A stretch of DNA of 64,000 nucleotides from Stenotrophomonas sp. ASS1 (GCF_004346925.1 NZ_CP031167.1:3616001-3680000), one strand, 5' to 3'. Positions 1 to 9,107 are shown, counted from the first letter of the stretch. The notes: a model not told the origin generated them from the letters alone. A program made the numbers and translations.

Positions 1-3000
1 GCACGAGCGCTGAATTCATCAGACCCGACACTCACAAATCGGCTCGCGCTTTCCAGATCCGACACACGCCCGTTGGTTTGGTGCAACTGCCTTCCTGACA
101 CGGCATCAGCACTGGTAGCACTAATGACTCCATCCGCAACGCCACTGATCTTCCGACTGGCGTTGGCGCTGTTGCGCACGTCCAAGGTCGTGCCACTGTT
201 CTTTTCGCCCAAGCGCACATTGCCAGACGCCGATGCCTGCGCCACCAGCCCGCCCAGTGCCGCTGTCTCGGCCAGCGCCTTGGCCGCATCCGTCTTTGCC
301 ACGCCAGCTTCCGTACCCGCAGACCTGGCAATGCTCTCCACCGTTGCCACCTTGTCATTGGTCGCGTTTAGCTGCCTACCGTTGACGGCCTCGTGGCTGC
401 TGGTGCCGACTGCACCATCGGCCACGCCGGTCAGCTTCCGATTCGCGTTCGCGCTGTTACGTACATCCAACACGGTGCCGCTGTTCTTCTCGCCAACACG
501 AACGTTGCCGTTGGCAGTGACTTGACCGACAAGACCCTTCAGCACTCCAGTATCAGCCAGTGCTGTGTCCGCGCTGACCTTCGCCGCGGCGGCTGCCGTC
601 TGTGCCGCAGTCACGTTCGCGTTGGTTTCATGGAGCTGCTTGCCGGTCACGGCCTCGTTACTGGTCGCGCTGATGGCCCCGTCGACGACGCCCACGATCC
701 TGCGATTTGCATTGGCGCTGTTGCGCACATCCAGCTGCGTGCCACTGTTCTTCTGACCCAGACGAACACTGCCATTGGCAGCGGTCTGGTTCACCAGGCC
801 ACCCAGCACCACCGTCTCGGCCAGTGCCTTGCCCGATTCCACCTTTGCGGCATTGGCGGTGGTCGTCGCGCCGTCAGCTGCTGTCTGGGCCTTGGTCACG
901 GCCTGGTTGGTGGCATGAAGCTGGTTTCCGGTGATGGCATCGGTGCTGCCGGCGCCCACCACACCATCGGCGATGTACTGGATCTTCCGCTTCCTGCTGG
1001 CGCTGCCAACCGATACCGAATTGGCCGAGGCCGTCACTGCACCTGCACCCAAGGCAACGGCATTCTCATGCGAGGCCTGAGCGCGGTCACCCAGCGCCAC
1101 AGAGCTGGTGTTCGTAGCTTTGGCCAGATTGCCCAGTGCGCTGGCGAACTGCGCCGTCGCCTCGCTGCCACGCCCGAGTGCGGTGGCCTGGCTGGCGCCT
1201 GCCTTGCTCAGATAGCCAACCGCCGTAGCATGCTCTGCCTCGGCCTTGGCGTCGCCGCCTACGGCAATGGAGAAGTTGCCGCTTGCGTTCGCACGGAAGC
1301 CGGTTGCAACGGCGCCATTGGCGCTGCGGGTTCCGGCACCGACCGAGACACCCGCGTTCTGGTTGGTCACTTTGTTGCCGTCCGCATCCACACCAGCGCG
1401 CGCATCGTCGCCTAGCGCTACGCTACGGCCATTGTAGGCCTTGGCATTGTTGCCGAGTGCTGTACTGATACCGAAGCTGCCGTTCTCTGCGGTGGCCCCC
1501 CTGCCCAAAGCCAAGGTCGTCGCATCTATGCGGTTCGTGGCGGCCTGCGCAACTGATTTCACTGCGGCCAGCTCACCCGTGACATCGCCTGCGATCTTTT
1601 CCACGGCCGTGAGCCGGGTATTTGTCTGGAACAACTGGTTTCCAGTGATGGCATCGGTGCTGCCGGCACCCACCACACCATCGGCGACGTATTGGATCTT
1701 CCGCTTCCTGCTGGCGCTGCCGACCGAAACGGAGCTGGCCGATGCGGTCACCGACCCGGCGCCAATCGCAACAGCGTCCTCGTGACCTGCATGTGCACTG
1801 TTTCCAAGTGCCAGCGAATTGATGCCCGTTGCCCTGGCAAGATTGCCGACTGCGGTGGCGAACTTCGCCGTTGCCTGTGTCCCTCTCCCCAAGGCCGTCG
1901 TCTGCTGGGCACCTGCGACACTGGTTTTTCCAAAGGCGGTACTCAACTCCTCATTGGCGACGGCATCGGAGCCGATCGCAACGGAGAAATTGCCACCCGC
2001 AACAGCCTTGTGACCCATGGCAACGGCGCCGTGCGCACTGCGGGTGCCGGAACCTACCGAGACACCGCCTGAACTGCCATTGGCCTTGTTTCCAGCGACA
2101 TCGACGCCGGCGCGCGCGTCATCGCCTAGCGCAACGCTCGCGCCGTTGTAGCCTTTGGCGTTGTTGCCGACTGCCGTGCTTGCGCCATAGGTGGTATTCG
2201 ACTCTGCCAATGCCCCCTTGCCAAGCGCCAGTGCTGTCGCATCCACCCGATTGTTGACCGATTGCGCAAGGGTTTGGGTTGCAAACAGCTGCTTGCCGGT
2301 AACGGCATCCGTGCTTGTCGCACTCAAGCGCGCATCAGCCACGTTGACGATTCGTCGCTTGGTCGACGCGTTGCCAACGGAGACCGAGTTCGCCTCGGTC
2401 GCTTCAGAGTTGGCGCCGATGGCGGCCGATCCATCCGCCAGTGCCTTCGCATGATGACCGAGCGCAACGCCGCTGAACTCTGCACGCGAGTTTCCGCCCA
2501 AGGCGATTGCTCCCGAGTAGCCAGCGGTTCCCGCAAATGCATTCCCTCCGATCGCGATGCGGGACACACCCGCCGTGCTTTCAACTGTGCGGGCGCCACT
2601 ACCTACTGCTATGGAGTTCTGAGCGTAGGCGCGAGCATCGTGACCGATAGCAGTGGTGCCGACGCCCGACGCAACCGAACTCGCACCCAGCACCGTCGAG
2701 TAGCCGCTTGTGGCTTCCGACTTGTACCCAACCACCACGTTCCTGTCACCCTTTGCAATCGCCTCATTTCCGAGGAGTACGCTCCCCTTCCCTGACAGCG
2801 CCGACGCGGTGCCGACGGCCACCGAACCCCAACCGCTGATGCTGGATCTCGAGCCCAGAATCATCTGCATGTCACCGTTGAGGGTTGAGTCTTTGTAGTA
2901 GGCATCATTGACGATGGCGCCTTGCACCACGATCTTGCGCGGTTGCGCAGCGAACAGCGAAGAGATCATGGGAGAGCTGGCCAGGAACCTGGTCACCTCT

Positions 3001-3197
3001 TCCTGAGGCTCTCCGTTCTCATACTCATCCTTCGGGCGCTCTTGGGCTGATGCAGACATCCCGACCGATGCAACAGCCGCCAGTACCAGCAACCGCGGCT
3101 TGGTCCGGGAGGATTTCCCGCGTGGACTGCTCAACTCGCTACCCACCACCCAGCACTGCTTGGCCACACTCCAGATACGTCGATAGATTCGATTCAT
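1..3197 (-). CDS. Trimeric autotransporter adhesin (YadA/Hep_Hag type), N-terminal 1065 residues; 3' end outside window
   Basis: The frame is open from the ATG at 3197 to the left edge, so the C-terminal membrane anchor is not visible. The protein starts with an extended signal peptide (MNRIYRRIWS, then a basic stretch and a hydrophobic core, cleavage near ASA-QE at about residue 51), typical of type V secreted adhesins. It then shows many head repeats of the S-x-A-[ILV]-G type and several neck/stalk motifs of the form DAVTGKQL. A block of about 238 residues is duplicated (period about 714 nt; copies near 2240-1636 and 1526-922). The ribosome site AAGGAG lies just upstream. It follows the pilus chaperone gene on the same strand, so it may be co-expressed. 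The expected role is surface attachment as an outer-membrane trimer; the ligand is unknown. Confidence 0.93.
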   Translation of the reverse strand, partial: MNRIYRRIWSVAKQCWVVGSELSSPRGKSSRTKPRLLVLAAVASVGMSASAQERPKDEYENGEPQEEVTRFLASSPMISSLFAAQPRKIVVQGAIVNDAYYKDSTLNGDMQMILGSRSSISGWGSVAVGTASALSGKGSVLLGNEAIAKGDRNVVVGYKSEATSGYSTVLGASSVASGVGTTAIGHDARAYAQNSIAVGSGARTVESTAGVSRIAIGGNAFAGTAGYSGAIALGGNSRAEFSGVALGHHAKALADGSAAIGANSEATEANSVSVGNASTKRRIVNVADARLSATSTDAVTGKQLFATQTLAQSVNNRVDATALALGKGALAESNTTYGASTAVGNNAKGYNGASVALGDDARAGVDVAGNKANGSSGGVSVGSGTRSAHGAVAMGHKAVAGGNFSVAIGSDAVANEELSTAFGKTSVAGAQQTTALGRGTQATAKFATAVGNLARATGINSLALGNSAHAGHEDAVAIGAGSVTASASSVSVGSASRKRKIQYVADGVVGAGSTDAITGNQLFQTNTRLTAVEKIAGDVTGELAAVKSVAQAATNRIDATTLALGRGATAENGSFGISTALGNNAKAYNGRSVALGDDARAGVDADGNKVTNQNAGVSVGAGTRSANGAVATGFRANASGNFSIAVGGDAKAEAEHATAVGYLSKAGASQATALGRGSEATAQFASALGNLAKATNTSSVALGDRAQASHENAVALGAGAVTASANSVSVGSASRKRKIQYIADGVVGAGSTDAITGNQLHATNQAVTKAQTAADGATTTANAAKVESGKALAETVVLGGLVNQTAANGSVRLGQKNSGTQLDVRNSANANRRIVGVVDGAISATSNEAVTGKQLHETNANVTAAQTAAAAAKVSADTALADTGVLKGLVGQVTANGNVRVGEKNSGTVLDVRNSANANRKLTGVADGAVGTSSHEAVNGRQLNATNDKVATVESIARSAGTEAGVAKTDAAKALAETAALGGLVAQASASGNVRLGEKNSGTTLDVRNSANASRKISGVADGVISATSADAVSGRQLHQTNGRVSDLESASRFVSVGSDEFSAR

Positions 3198-3229
3198 GCT
3201 TGTTCTCCTTAACACCACAGGGAAGTGAA

Positions 3230-3249
3230 GCCCCGCGCTTACGCGGGGC
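3230..3249 (-). terminator. GC-rich hairpin between pilus chaperone and autotransporter gene
   Basis: The arms CCCCGCG and CGCGGGG pair around a CTTA loop, in the gap of about 60 nt between the two genes. No T-tract follows on the minus strand, so it may be a weak or Rho-assisted terminator, or an mRNA stability element, rather than a strong intrinsic terminator. Confidence 0.45.
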
Positions 3250-3258
3250 GATAGAAGG

Positions 3259-3966
3259 TCAGGCGCTCGGCGCCAGGGTCGTTACGTGATCGCGATATCC
3301 GTCGTTCGACAGGCGGTACTGCAACTGCAGGCTGCTGCCCGGCTGGAGCTGGAACGGCAAGGTCAGCGCGGCATCGGGGTAAAGACTTGTGGACAGCTCG
3401 CGCGGCGTGCACACGCCACCGGCATTGCACTCGGACGCACCGGTGATGCCCACGCGCAACGTGCCGGTATTGCGCAGGGTGTTGCCTTGCAGTTTCAGAT
3501 CCACGCTGCCTTTGGCAGGCACGACGTTCACCAGCGCCCCCCAGACCAGGCTGACACCAACGTTGGCCTGCGCCGCCTGTTCATCGCCTTCCAGGATCGT
3601 GCCGTCGGGGCCCTTTACCCCCTCGAAGTAGATGCGGTAGGCCGCCTCCTTCTCGACGGTCTGCAGTGGAATCACCCGGATCAGGCGATTGCCACCACCG
3701 CTGAGTGCGAACTTGCCGGGCGTGATGGCAATCGCCGCATCGGCAGCTTCCACTTCGATCTCTTCTTCACCCACCTGTGCCGGGTTGGTGATGCGCAGCA
3801 GGCGTGCCTGCACGTACTGCGGCTGGGTGGATTGCGAGTACACGCGGATCTTCGTGCCGTGCTTTGCATCCACCGCTGCGCGCATCGGATGAATGGACAG
3901 ATTGGCCTGTGCCGGCGGGGCCAGCAGTGCACTCAACGGCAACAGGCAGAACAGCAGCTTCTTCAT
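3259..3966 (-). CDS. Periplasmic pilus assembly chaperone, CS1/CfaA type
   Basis: A 235-residue protein with signal peptide MKKLLFCLLPLSALLAPPAQA followed by a PapD-like immunoglobulin-fold chaperone. The segment KFALSGGGNRLIRVIPLQ corresponds to the G1/F1 strand region that pairs with pilin subunits in chaperone families. The ATG at 3966 is chosen over one seven codons upstream because GGAGG lies seven bases before it and the signal peptide then starts cleanly. It is the last gene of the pilin-usher-tip-chaperone set. Its expected job is to fold and deliver the pilin and tip protein to the usher in the periplasm. The family assignment is by resemblance; the partner subunits are inferred from gene neighbours. 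Confidence 0.88.
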   Translation of the reverse strand: MKKLLFCLLPLSALLAPPAQANLSIHPMRAAVDAKHGTKIRVYSQSTQPQYVQARLLRITNPAQVGEEEIEVEAADAAIAITPGKFALSGGGNRLIRVIPLQTVEKEAAYRIYFEGVKGPDGTILEGDEQAAQANVGVSLVWGALVNVVPAKGSVDLKLQGNTLRNTGTLRVGITGASECNAGGVCTPRELSTSLYPDAALTLPFQLQPGSSLQLQYRLSNDGYRDHVTTLAPSA

Positions 3967-3983
3967 GATGAGCCTCCGTGGGA

Positions 3984-5117
3984 TCAAGGTTTGGCGGTCG
4001 GCACGCGCAGCTCTACCGTCAGCTCACCGTCGTAGAGACCGGGGCGTTTGCTGGCGATGGGCGTAGGCGGTGTTTCCAGCGTCAGTGGCGTGGGCACGCA
4101 GTACACGGGTTGGCTGATGCCCGGCAGCAGCACCATGCGTAGTTGCGCGCTGTCGATGCCGCGCAGCAACTGTTCCTCGCCATGCTTCATCGCCAACAGA
4201 TTGCCGCCGTAGTTCAGGCCGACCTGGTAGTCGAGGCGCTGGGTGTCGTCGCTGCCACCGTCCTGATGCCAGACCGCGAAGTCCCGCCCAGGCGGTGGGC
4301 GTGGCCCGCTGTCGCGAACCGTGACGCCGAGGAATTCGCTCTGCGAACCAATGCCGTCGTACAGGCACATGTCCACGTCCTTGCGCCCGGCGACGACCTT
4401 GCGGATGGGGTCGTAGCGCAGGTCCATGTTGACCAGCGGTGCAACGCCGTCGAAGCCGGGGAAGTAGATTGAAATCGCGTCGTAGTCGGTGACAGTGAAG
4501 TCGAAGTTGAAGGTGGCCGTGGCGACCGGCGCGGCGGCCGGGTCGGCTTTGATGTTCAGACGCATCGTGGCCTTCCAGCGACCGGCGACAAGTCGCTCAA
4601 GCTCCGACTTGGGAAGGATCAGTTGAACGCCGGTTCCAATTGATTCATCTGGCGGGCATTGAAACCGTAGCGCCTCGTGAAGCATCCTCTCCGAGCCATT
4701 CCAATAGTCGCTCGTGCAAACGCGTCCCGACATGATTCTCCGCATAAAGCCCATCGCTTTGACCTCTGCTGGATAGCCCGTGCGCTCGTCCACTGTGCGC
4801 AGCCTAATTTGGGTATGGCCAAGGATCTGCCCCGGCGTACCCTCACTCGGGCAGCCACCCACACTTGAGTCAGAGTTCGACTCACAAACCACATGGATCT
4901 GCCCATACTTCATCGCCCGGTCGTGACTGAACCCCAACACCGTCCGCGGCGCCCACAGCTCCACATCACCCGGCACCGCCGAGCGATCCCAGGTCATCAC
5001 GATGTCCCTGCTCTGATCCGCCGGATGCGTCTCCGGCGGCCACTGCGCCCACGCCCTCGGCGCCAGCACCACCAGCGCACACACCAGCATCAACACCAAC
5101 AACACACGCCGGTTCAT
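3984..5117 (-). CDS. CfaE/CblD-family pilus tip adhesin (minor initiator)
   Basis: A 377-residue secreted protein with N-terminal signal sequence MNRRVLLVLMLVCALVVLAPRAWA. It resembles the tip subunits of CS1-type (class 5) pili, which cap the fibre, bind the host receptor and start assembly. The body has scattered cysteines (for example CESNSDSSVGGC and VCTSDYW) that could form disulfides, and an unbroken beta-rich C-terminal half ending in LTVELRVPTAKP, suitable for a donor-strand pilin domain. The ATG at 5117 overlaps the usher stop codon by four bases (ATGA), so the two are translationally coupled. A longer in-frame extension upstream lies inside the usher gene and is not used. Confidence 0.85.
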   Translation of the reverse strand: MNRRVLLVLMLVCALVVLAPRAWAQWPPETHPADQSRDIVMTWDRSAVPGDVELWAPRTVLGFSHDRAMKYGQIHVVCESNSDSSVGGCPSEGTPGQILGHTQIRLRTVDERTGYPAEVKAMGFMRRIMSGRVCTSDYWNGSERMLHEALRFQCPPDESIGTGVQLILPKSELERLVAGRWKATMRLNIKADPAAAPVATATFNFDFTVTDYDAISIYFPGFDGVAPLVNMDLRYDPIRKVVAGRKDVDMCLYDGIGSQSEFLGVTVRDSGPRPPPGRDFAVWHQDGGSDDTQRLDYQVGLNYGGNLLAMKHGEEQLLRGIDSAQLRMVLLPGISQPVYCVPTPLTLETPPTPIASKRPGLYDGELTVELRVPTAKP

Positions 5118-7846
5118 GGCGTTCCTCCTGCAGCAGCGGTCTGGGGCGTGGCGGCAATCAATGCGCGTTCCTGCAGCAGGCGGGTCACCCGGGCCTGCTG
5201 GCGGATCTCTGCCGGCAGCTGGGCCACGGCCAGCGGCTCGCAATGCACGGCGCCCACCAGCAGCACCACCTGGCGGCGCTCGCGCACCTGCAGCGGGCAG
5301 TGCAGCAGGCGGTCGTCCTGCAGCAGGTACAGCGTTGTCTCGCGACGCGGGAAATCGGCAACGAAGCCGCCGTTGGCACTGGTGCCTGGCACCGGCGCGT
5401 TGAGGATGCGGGCGCCACCCAGCGGCGCTCCGGCTAGATCCTTGGCGTTGCCGATGAAGGTGTAGGTCACCTCGATCGGCACCGGCATGCGCATCAGCCG
5501 CCCGGGGCTGAGGAACATCGGCCGCGCGCCACCCACGCCGGTCACGCGGATGGCGGCAATGCTGTCCAGCGTGCTGGCGTCCTGTACTTCGGCGCGGTGC
5601 GACTGGTACGACGACAGCGGCAGCAACCGGCGCTCGCCAATCTGCAGGCGCTGCCTGCGCAGGCCGCCCACCTGCAGTTCGGCCGCCACGCCACGCAGGT
5701 CGACGTCGTCGGTGTCGGCCACCTGCACGGCCAAGCCAGCATCGGCACCGTTGCTGCCGCTCCAGTAGAAGCCGCGCTTGCCCAGTGCAAAGCCGGAGCT
5801 GTGCATGCCGCTGTAGGCGGTCTCGCTGCGGCCGCGCTGCTGGTAGTGCGCCAGCGTGGCGCCGCTCTGGCCGAGGCTGTTCTGCAGCTGGCCGCTGAGC
5901 GTGGCGCTGTAGCGGTCGCTGTTGTTGGCGCGCAGTTCGGCTGACAGCTCGCGGTACTGTGCATCGACGTCCTGGCGCAGGCTGTGGCCAACGCTGTAGT
6001 TGATGTCCGGACGCTGGTGCTGCGGTTGGCGCACGTCAACGCTGTAGCGGCGCTGGCCGCTGCCGGCGGTGCCGCGCAGCAGGCGGGTCAGGCTCAGGTT
6101 GAAGTAGATGCCGCGGTCGCGTTGGTCACTGCCGCGCAGGCTGTCGCTGGCGCGCTGCTGCCACACACCCACGCGGGTGGAGACACTGAAATCCTGCCAG
6201 CGATGGCTGCGGCTGAAGCTGGCCTGCCAGGTGCGGCTGAGCTGCGGCTCGCGGCGCGGTTGCCGCGGCGGTGGCGGTGGCAGCAGCGGGTCCAGCCCGG
6301 CCAGCGGATCGTCTTCCGCACCCGGCAGGATGCGCCCTGCGCGCCAGGTCTGGCGCCGCGTGTAACCCACATAGGCGCTGCCACCGGCCAGCGGCAGCGC
6401 CATCGAGGCGCTGAGCGAGTTGGTGCAGCCCAGCTGGTCGCGCGCGTCGGCCTCGAACTGGCAGGCCTTGCCGCGCATGCGCTGCTGGTAGATGTTCCAG
6501 GATGCGGTGCGACGGTACGACAGCTGGTGCTGCTGGCCGGTGCTGCCATCGTTGCCGCGCATGCCGCCGAAGCTGGCGCGCAGTTCCTGGGTGGCGTACA
6601 GGCGGCGCAGGTCCACGCGCAGCTCGCCATAGCGGAAGCCGCCGAGGTCGGCGGCACCGGCCACCATCGCCACGTCGCGGCCCAGCGGCACGCGCATGCC
6701 GGCCACGGCCACGCGTTCGCCATCGAAGCGATCACTGCGGCGCTCGTTGCGCTTGCCGCCCTGCACGAACCACTGCCACTGGCTGTTGGTCCAGTCGCCG
6801 CCCTTGTCGAACGGCGCGTCTTCGCTGCGCACCAGCACGCCGTCTTCGTAGATGCGCAGGGTGACGCTGTAGTTGCCGAACGGGAAGTTGCGGGTGTCGA
6901 TCTGATTGATGCCGGCCTGCAGGTAGGAGGTCTGCAGCAGCCGCGTGCCGTCGTAGGCATCCACGCGTGCGTCGCGGGCCAACAGCACGGTCAGCGGCGT
7001 GGCCTGCACGGCGGCATCGGCATCCACATAGGCCTGGGTGGTGCCCACGCGCAGACCCTGCAGGCGGTCCAGCGGCAGCATGCTGAAACTGAAGGTGCCG
7101 CCCTGCGGGCTGGACAGGTTGCGGCGGTCCATGCGCCCGGCCTGCAGGTAGTGCGCCTGCCCCAGGTCGTGGCGGTAATAGACGTTGTCGAACTGGAATT
7201 CACTGTCACTGCCGCGGCTGCGGTAGCGCTGCTGGTTGAAGTTCCATTCGGCGGAGACATGCCCGCGGTCGAACAGGCCCAGCACGCCGGTGCCACGCGC
7301 GGACAGCGTCTGGTAGTCGCGGCTGCCGCTGACGTTGATCACCTGCTGGTGCAGGAAGGCGTTTTCGGCGTTGGCGCTGACGCTGTGGAAGCGTTCGGCA
7401 GCCGGTTTGCCGGGAATCCACTGGCGGGCGACGAACAGGCGCACTGCGCCCTCGCCCTCGTCGTACAGGGCGCGCACGGCGGCGGGGTCTTCCGGTGGAT
7501 CGAGATAGCCGCAGCCGGCGGTGGCGCCACCGAAGCGGCAGGCCAGATGGCTGTTGCGCGGCATGGGCTGTGACAACGCGGGCAGCAGCGCGGCCTGCGC
7601 CTCGGCGGGCAGGTCGAGCGCCTGCAGCACGCTTGCTGGATCTTCCAGTTGTACGTGCTCCAGGGTCACACGCACCGGCGACAGCCCGGCCGAGCGGCCG
7701 AACAGCTGGATGTCGAGTTGTTCGGTCTGGCCTTCGACCAGATCCTCAAAGCCGGGCGGGACGCCGCGCGCCGCCGCCAGCGGCGTTGCCAGCGCCAGGG
7801 CGAGCGCGACCGCCAGCCGGGTGATGGCGGGGGCGTGTGGGGTCAT
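5114..7846 (-). CDS. Outer-membrane pilus usher (CfaC/TcfC type)
   Basis: A 910-residue usher, the usual size for chaperone-usher outer-membrane pores. It begins with a signal peptide ending LAAARG, followed by an N-terminal domain and a long beta-barrel rich in alternating aromatic and polar residues. The C-terminal region contains a conserved-looking PVPIEVTYTFIGNAKDLAGA segment and ends in a small soluble domain. In this class the usher recruits chaperone-subunit complexes and polymerises them through its pore. It sits 51 bp downstream of the pilin gene, with a strong hairpin between them, and overlaps the tip adhesin by four bases. The ribosome site before the ATG is weak. Confidence 0.9.
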   Translation of the reverse strand: MTPHAPAITRLAVALALALATPLAAARGVPPGFEDLVEGQTEQLDIQLFGRSAGLSPVRVTLEHVQLEDPASVLQALDLPAEAQAALLPALSQPMPRNSHLACRFGGATAGCGYLDPPEDPAAVRALYDEGEGAVRLFVARQWIPGKPAAERFHSVSANAENAFLHQQVINVSGSRDYQTLSARGTGVLGLFDRGHVSAEWNFNQQRYRSRGSDSEFQFDNVYYRHDLGQAHYLQAGRMDRRNLSSPQGGTFSFSMLPLDRLQGLRVGTTQAYVDADAAVQATPLTVLLARDARVDAYDGTRLLQTSYLQAGINQIDTRNFPFGNYSVTLRIYEDGVLVRSEDAPFDKGGDWTNSQWQWFVQGGKRNERRSDRFDGERVAVAGMRVPLGRDVAMVAGAADLGGFRYGELRVDLRRLYATQELRASFGGMRGNDGSTGQQHQLSYRRTASWNIYQQRMRGKACQFEADARDQLGCTNSLSASMALPLAGGSAYVGYTRRQTWRAGRILPGAEDDPLAGLDPLLPPPPPRQPRREPQLSRTWQASFSRSHRWQDFSVSTRVGVWQQRASDSLRGSDQRDRGIYFNLSLTRLLRGTAGSGQRRYSVDVRQPQHQRPDINYSVGHSLRQDVDAQYRELSAELRANNSDRYSATLSGQLQNSLGQSGATLAHYQQRGRSETAYSGMHSSGFALGKRGFYWSGSNGADAGLAVQVADTDDVDLRGVAAELQVGGLRRQRLQIGERRLLPLSSYQSHRAEVQDASTLDSIAAIRVTGVGGARPMFLSPGRLMRMPVPIEVTYTFIGNAKDLAGAPLGGARILNAPVPGTSANGGFVADFPRRETTLYLLQDDRLLHCPLQVRERRQVVLLVGAVHCEPLAVAQLPAEIRQQARVTRLLQERALIAATPQTAAAGGTP

Positions 7847-7867
7847 GGGGGTACCGCTGGAAAGGCA

Positions 7868-7890
7868 GCCGGCCCGGCGTGCGGGCCGGC
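7868..7890 (-). terminator. Hairpin between pilin and usher genes (possible attenuator or mRNA stabiliser)
   Basis: Perfect arms GCCGGCCCG and CGGGCCGGC surround a five-base loop, 7-29 nt downstream of the pilin stop codon. No T-run follows, so readthrough into the usher is likely. Such a structure commonly makes the major subunit mRNA more abundant than downstream genes; that role is inferred here. Confidence 0.5.
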
Positions 7891-7897
7891 GCGGGGA

Positions 7898-8407
7898 TTA
7901 CGGCGTGGTGGCCTTCTGGTTCAGCACGATATTGACGACGCCGGTGTAGCGACCTTGGGTGGTCAGCGGTGCCGGAGCGGTCTGGGCGATGACCAGCGGC
8001 ATCGAGATCGACGCGCCCGGGGTGGAGCCGGCACCGGTGAACAGATCGGCCGCAGCGTACTCAATCGGGGTCAGGCCCAGATCGCGACCGTTGAGGCTGA
8101 CCTTCATCGGCACGGTGACCGTACCGTCACCGTTGGCCAGCACGAATGCACCACCAATCTTGGCTTCGATATCGGCGGCGTCATCGTTGGAGTGGATGCG
8201 CACGTGCTGGGTATCCGGAATCAGGCCACGCAGCGGATCGTGGGTCAGGGTGACGGCGTCCGGCAGTGCGCTGCCGTCATCACGCAGCAGGGCCAGGGTC
8301 GGGTCGACGTCGGCATAGACGGTGATCTTGGTTTCCACGGCGTGCGCGGACAGCGAAGCCGTAGCCAGCGCTGCAGCGAGCGCGGCCTTCTTGAGAATGG
8401 CGTTCAT
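7898..8407 (-). CDS. CS1-type fimbrial major subunit (CfaB/CblA-like pilin)
   Basis: A 169-residue secreted pilin. Signal peptide MNAILKKAALAAALATASLSAHA is followed by mature VETKITVYADVDPTL, the hydrophobic beta strand used for donor-strand exchange in CS1-family pilins. The protein has no cysteine, unlike the FimA/PapA class and in keeping with the CS1 family, and ends with a VVNIVLNQ strand. It is the first gene of the cluster, and its upstream region (8408-8650) is AT-richer than its surroundings and carries repeated sequence motifs. It would form the pilus shaft. The assignment is firm from order plus sequence; the specific pilus name is not claimed. Confidence 0.9.
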   Translation of the reverse strand: MNAILKKAALAAALATASLSAHAVETKITVYADVDPTLALLRDDGSALPDAVTLTHDPLRGLIPDTQHVRIHSNDDAADIEAKIGGAFVLANGDGTVTVPMKVSLNGRDLGLTPIEYAAADLFTGAGSTPGASISMPLVIAQTAPAPLTTQGRYTGVVNIVLNQKATTP

Positions 8408-8586
8408 GGGTTGTCTCTCTCGGACAAGGGGGAATGAGAAAGCCCCCCTCCCCTAAGGAGAAAGGGAGGGAGGCGCCGCCCGCAGAGGTGGTTACGGGCG
8501 ACGGAGAGAATGTTAGGAACCCATTGTCCTGCAGGCCATTCAAGCATTCCTAAAACGTTGAACGTTAAGAAGGATTCTTGAAGGCG

Positions 8587-8643
8587 CTCAATGTTTGAGG
8601 GTTATGCAATTTCCCTCATTCGTTGAATGCAAAAAACCTCATT
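8587..8643. promoter_or_regulatory. Repeated motifs upstream of the pilus operon, possible regulator sites
   Basis: Two direct copies of ATGCAAnnnnnCCTCATT-like sequence (8604-8620 and 8627-8643) are spaced exactly 23 bp apart, about two helical turns. They are preceded by an inverted repeat CTCAA-TGT-TTGAG at 8587-8599. The block lies 180-236 bp upstream of the pilin start codon in an AT-richer stretch. Binding by a regulator is inferred from the geometry; no promoter hexamers are assigned with confidence. Confidence 0.4.
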
Positions 8644-8710
8644 GCATCGCCTTTGTAGAGACAGCTTCTCCGGTCATTTCCACGCCATCCACGCGCGGCG
8701 TGGCTCTACT

Positions 8711-8734
8711 GTAGAGCCGAGCCCATGCTCGGCT
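8711..8734. repeat. GTAG-type (SMAG-like) hairpin
   Basis: GTAG is followed by AGCCGAGC, a four-base loop and GCTCGGCT. It lies just downstream of the OB-fold gene. It matches the dispersed SMAG family known from S. maltophilia. Confidence 0.7.
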
Positions 8735-8744
8735 GCCGCGAGCC

Positions 8745-9107
8745 TCAGCCTGCGGGCACCACGGTGACGCGATCAACATCAATGTCGGTCGGCTTGAGCC
8801 GATGCGTGTCGACCTTGCCGTGCAGTTCCACCACGGTGTCCGCACCGATGGCCTGCGGCGGCAGGTCTTCGTCATCGATCTCCACTTCGATCTGGCCGCT
8901 CGCATCGCGGAACTGGTAGCGCTCGTGACCAAGCTTGGCGACCAGGGTGCCACGCAGCACCACCGGGTGGTCATCGCGCTGGGCGCGCGCATCGGCCACG
9001 GTGCTGGCAGCGACTCCTGCGCCTGGGCCGGTGTACTGCGCGAACCCCTGCGGGCTCAACAGGGTGAGCGGCGTGGCGATGAGGGCAATGGCAAGCAGTC
9101 GGTTCAT
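8745..9107 (-). CDS. YgiW/YdeI-family periplasmic OB-fold (BOF) protein
   Basis: A 120-residue protein with signal peptide MNRLLAIALIATPLTLLSPQGFA, then an OB-fold domain (VVLRGTLVAKLGHERYQFRD, IEVEIDDEDL, GKVDTHRLKPTDIDVDRVTVV). The family is periplasmic and linked to stress tolerance and signalling by two-component systems in enterics. The second ATG (9107) is chosen because GGAG lies just before it; an upstream ATG would add only four residues. It stands alone, with repeats on both sides. Its specific role here is not known. Confidence 0.82.
   Translation of the reverse strand: MNRLLAIALIATPLTLLSPQGFAQYTGPGAGVAASTVADARAQRDDHPVVLRGTLVAKLGHERYQFRDASGQIEVEIDDEDLPPQAIGADTVVELHGKVDTHRLKPTDIDVDRVTVVPAG

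Noticed and set aside
393..1415. 340-codon plus-strand frame near the left edge
   Set aside because: Opposite strand of the autotransporter, whose minus frame is open for 1065 codons with repeated head and neck motifs.
5984..7573. 529-codon open frame on the plus strand inside the usher gene
   Set aside because: Opposite-strand shadow of a well-supported usher; composition is dominated by Ala/Val/Gly/Gln with no recognisable domain.
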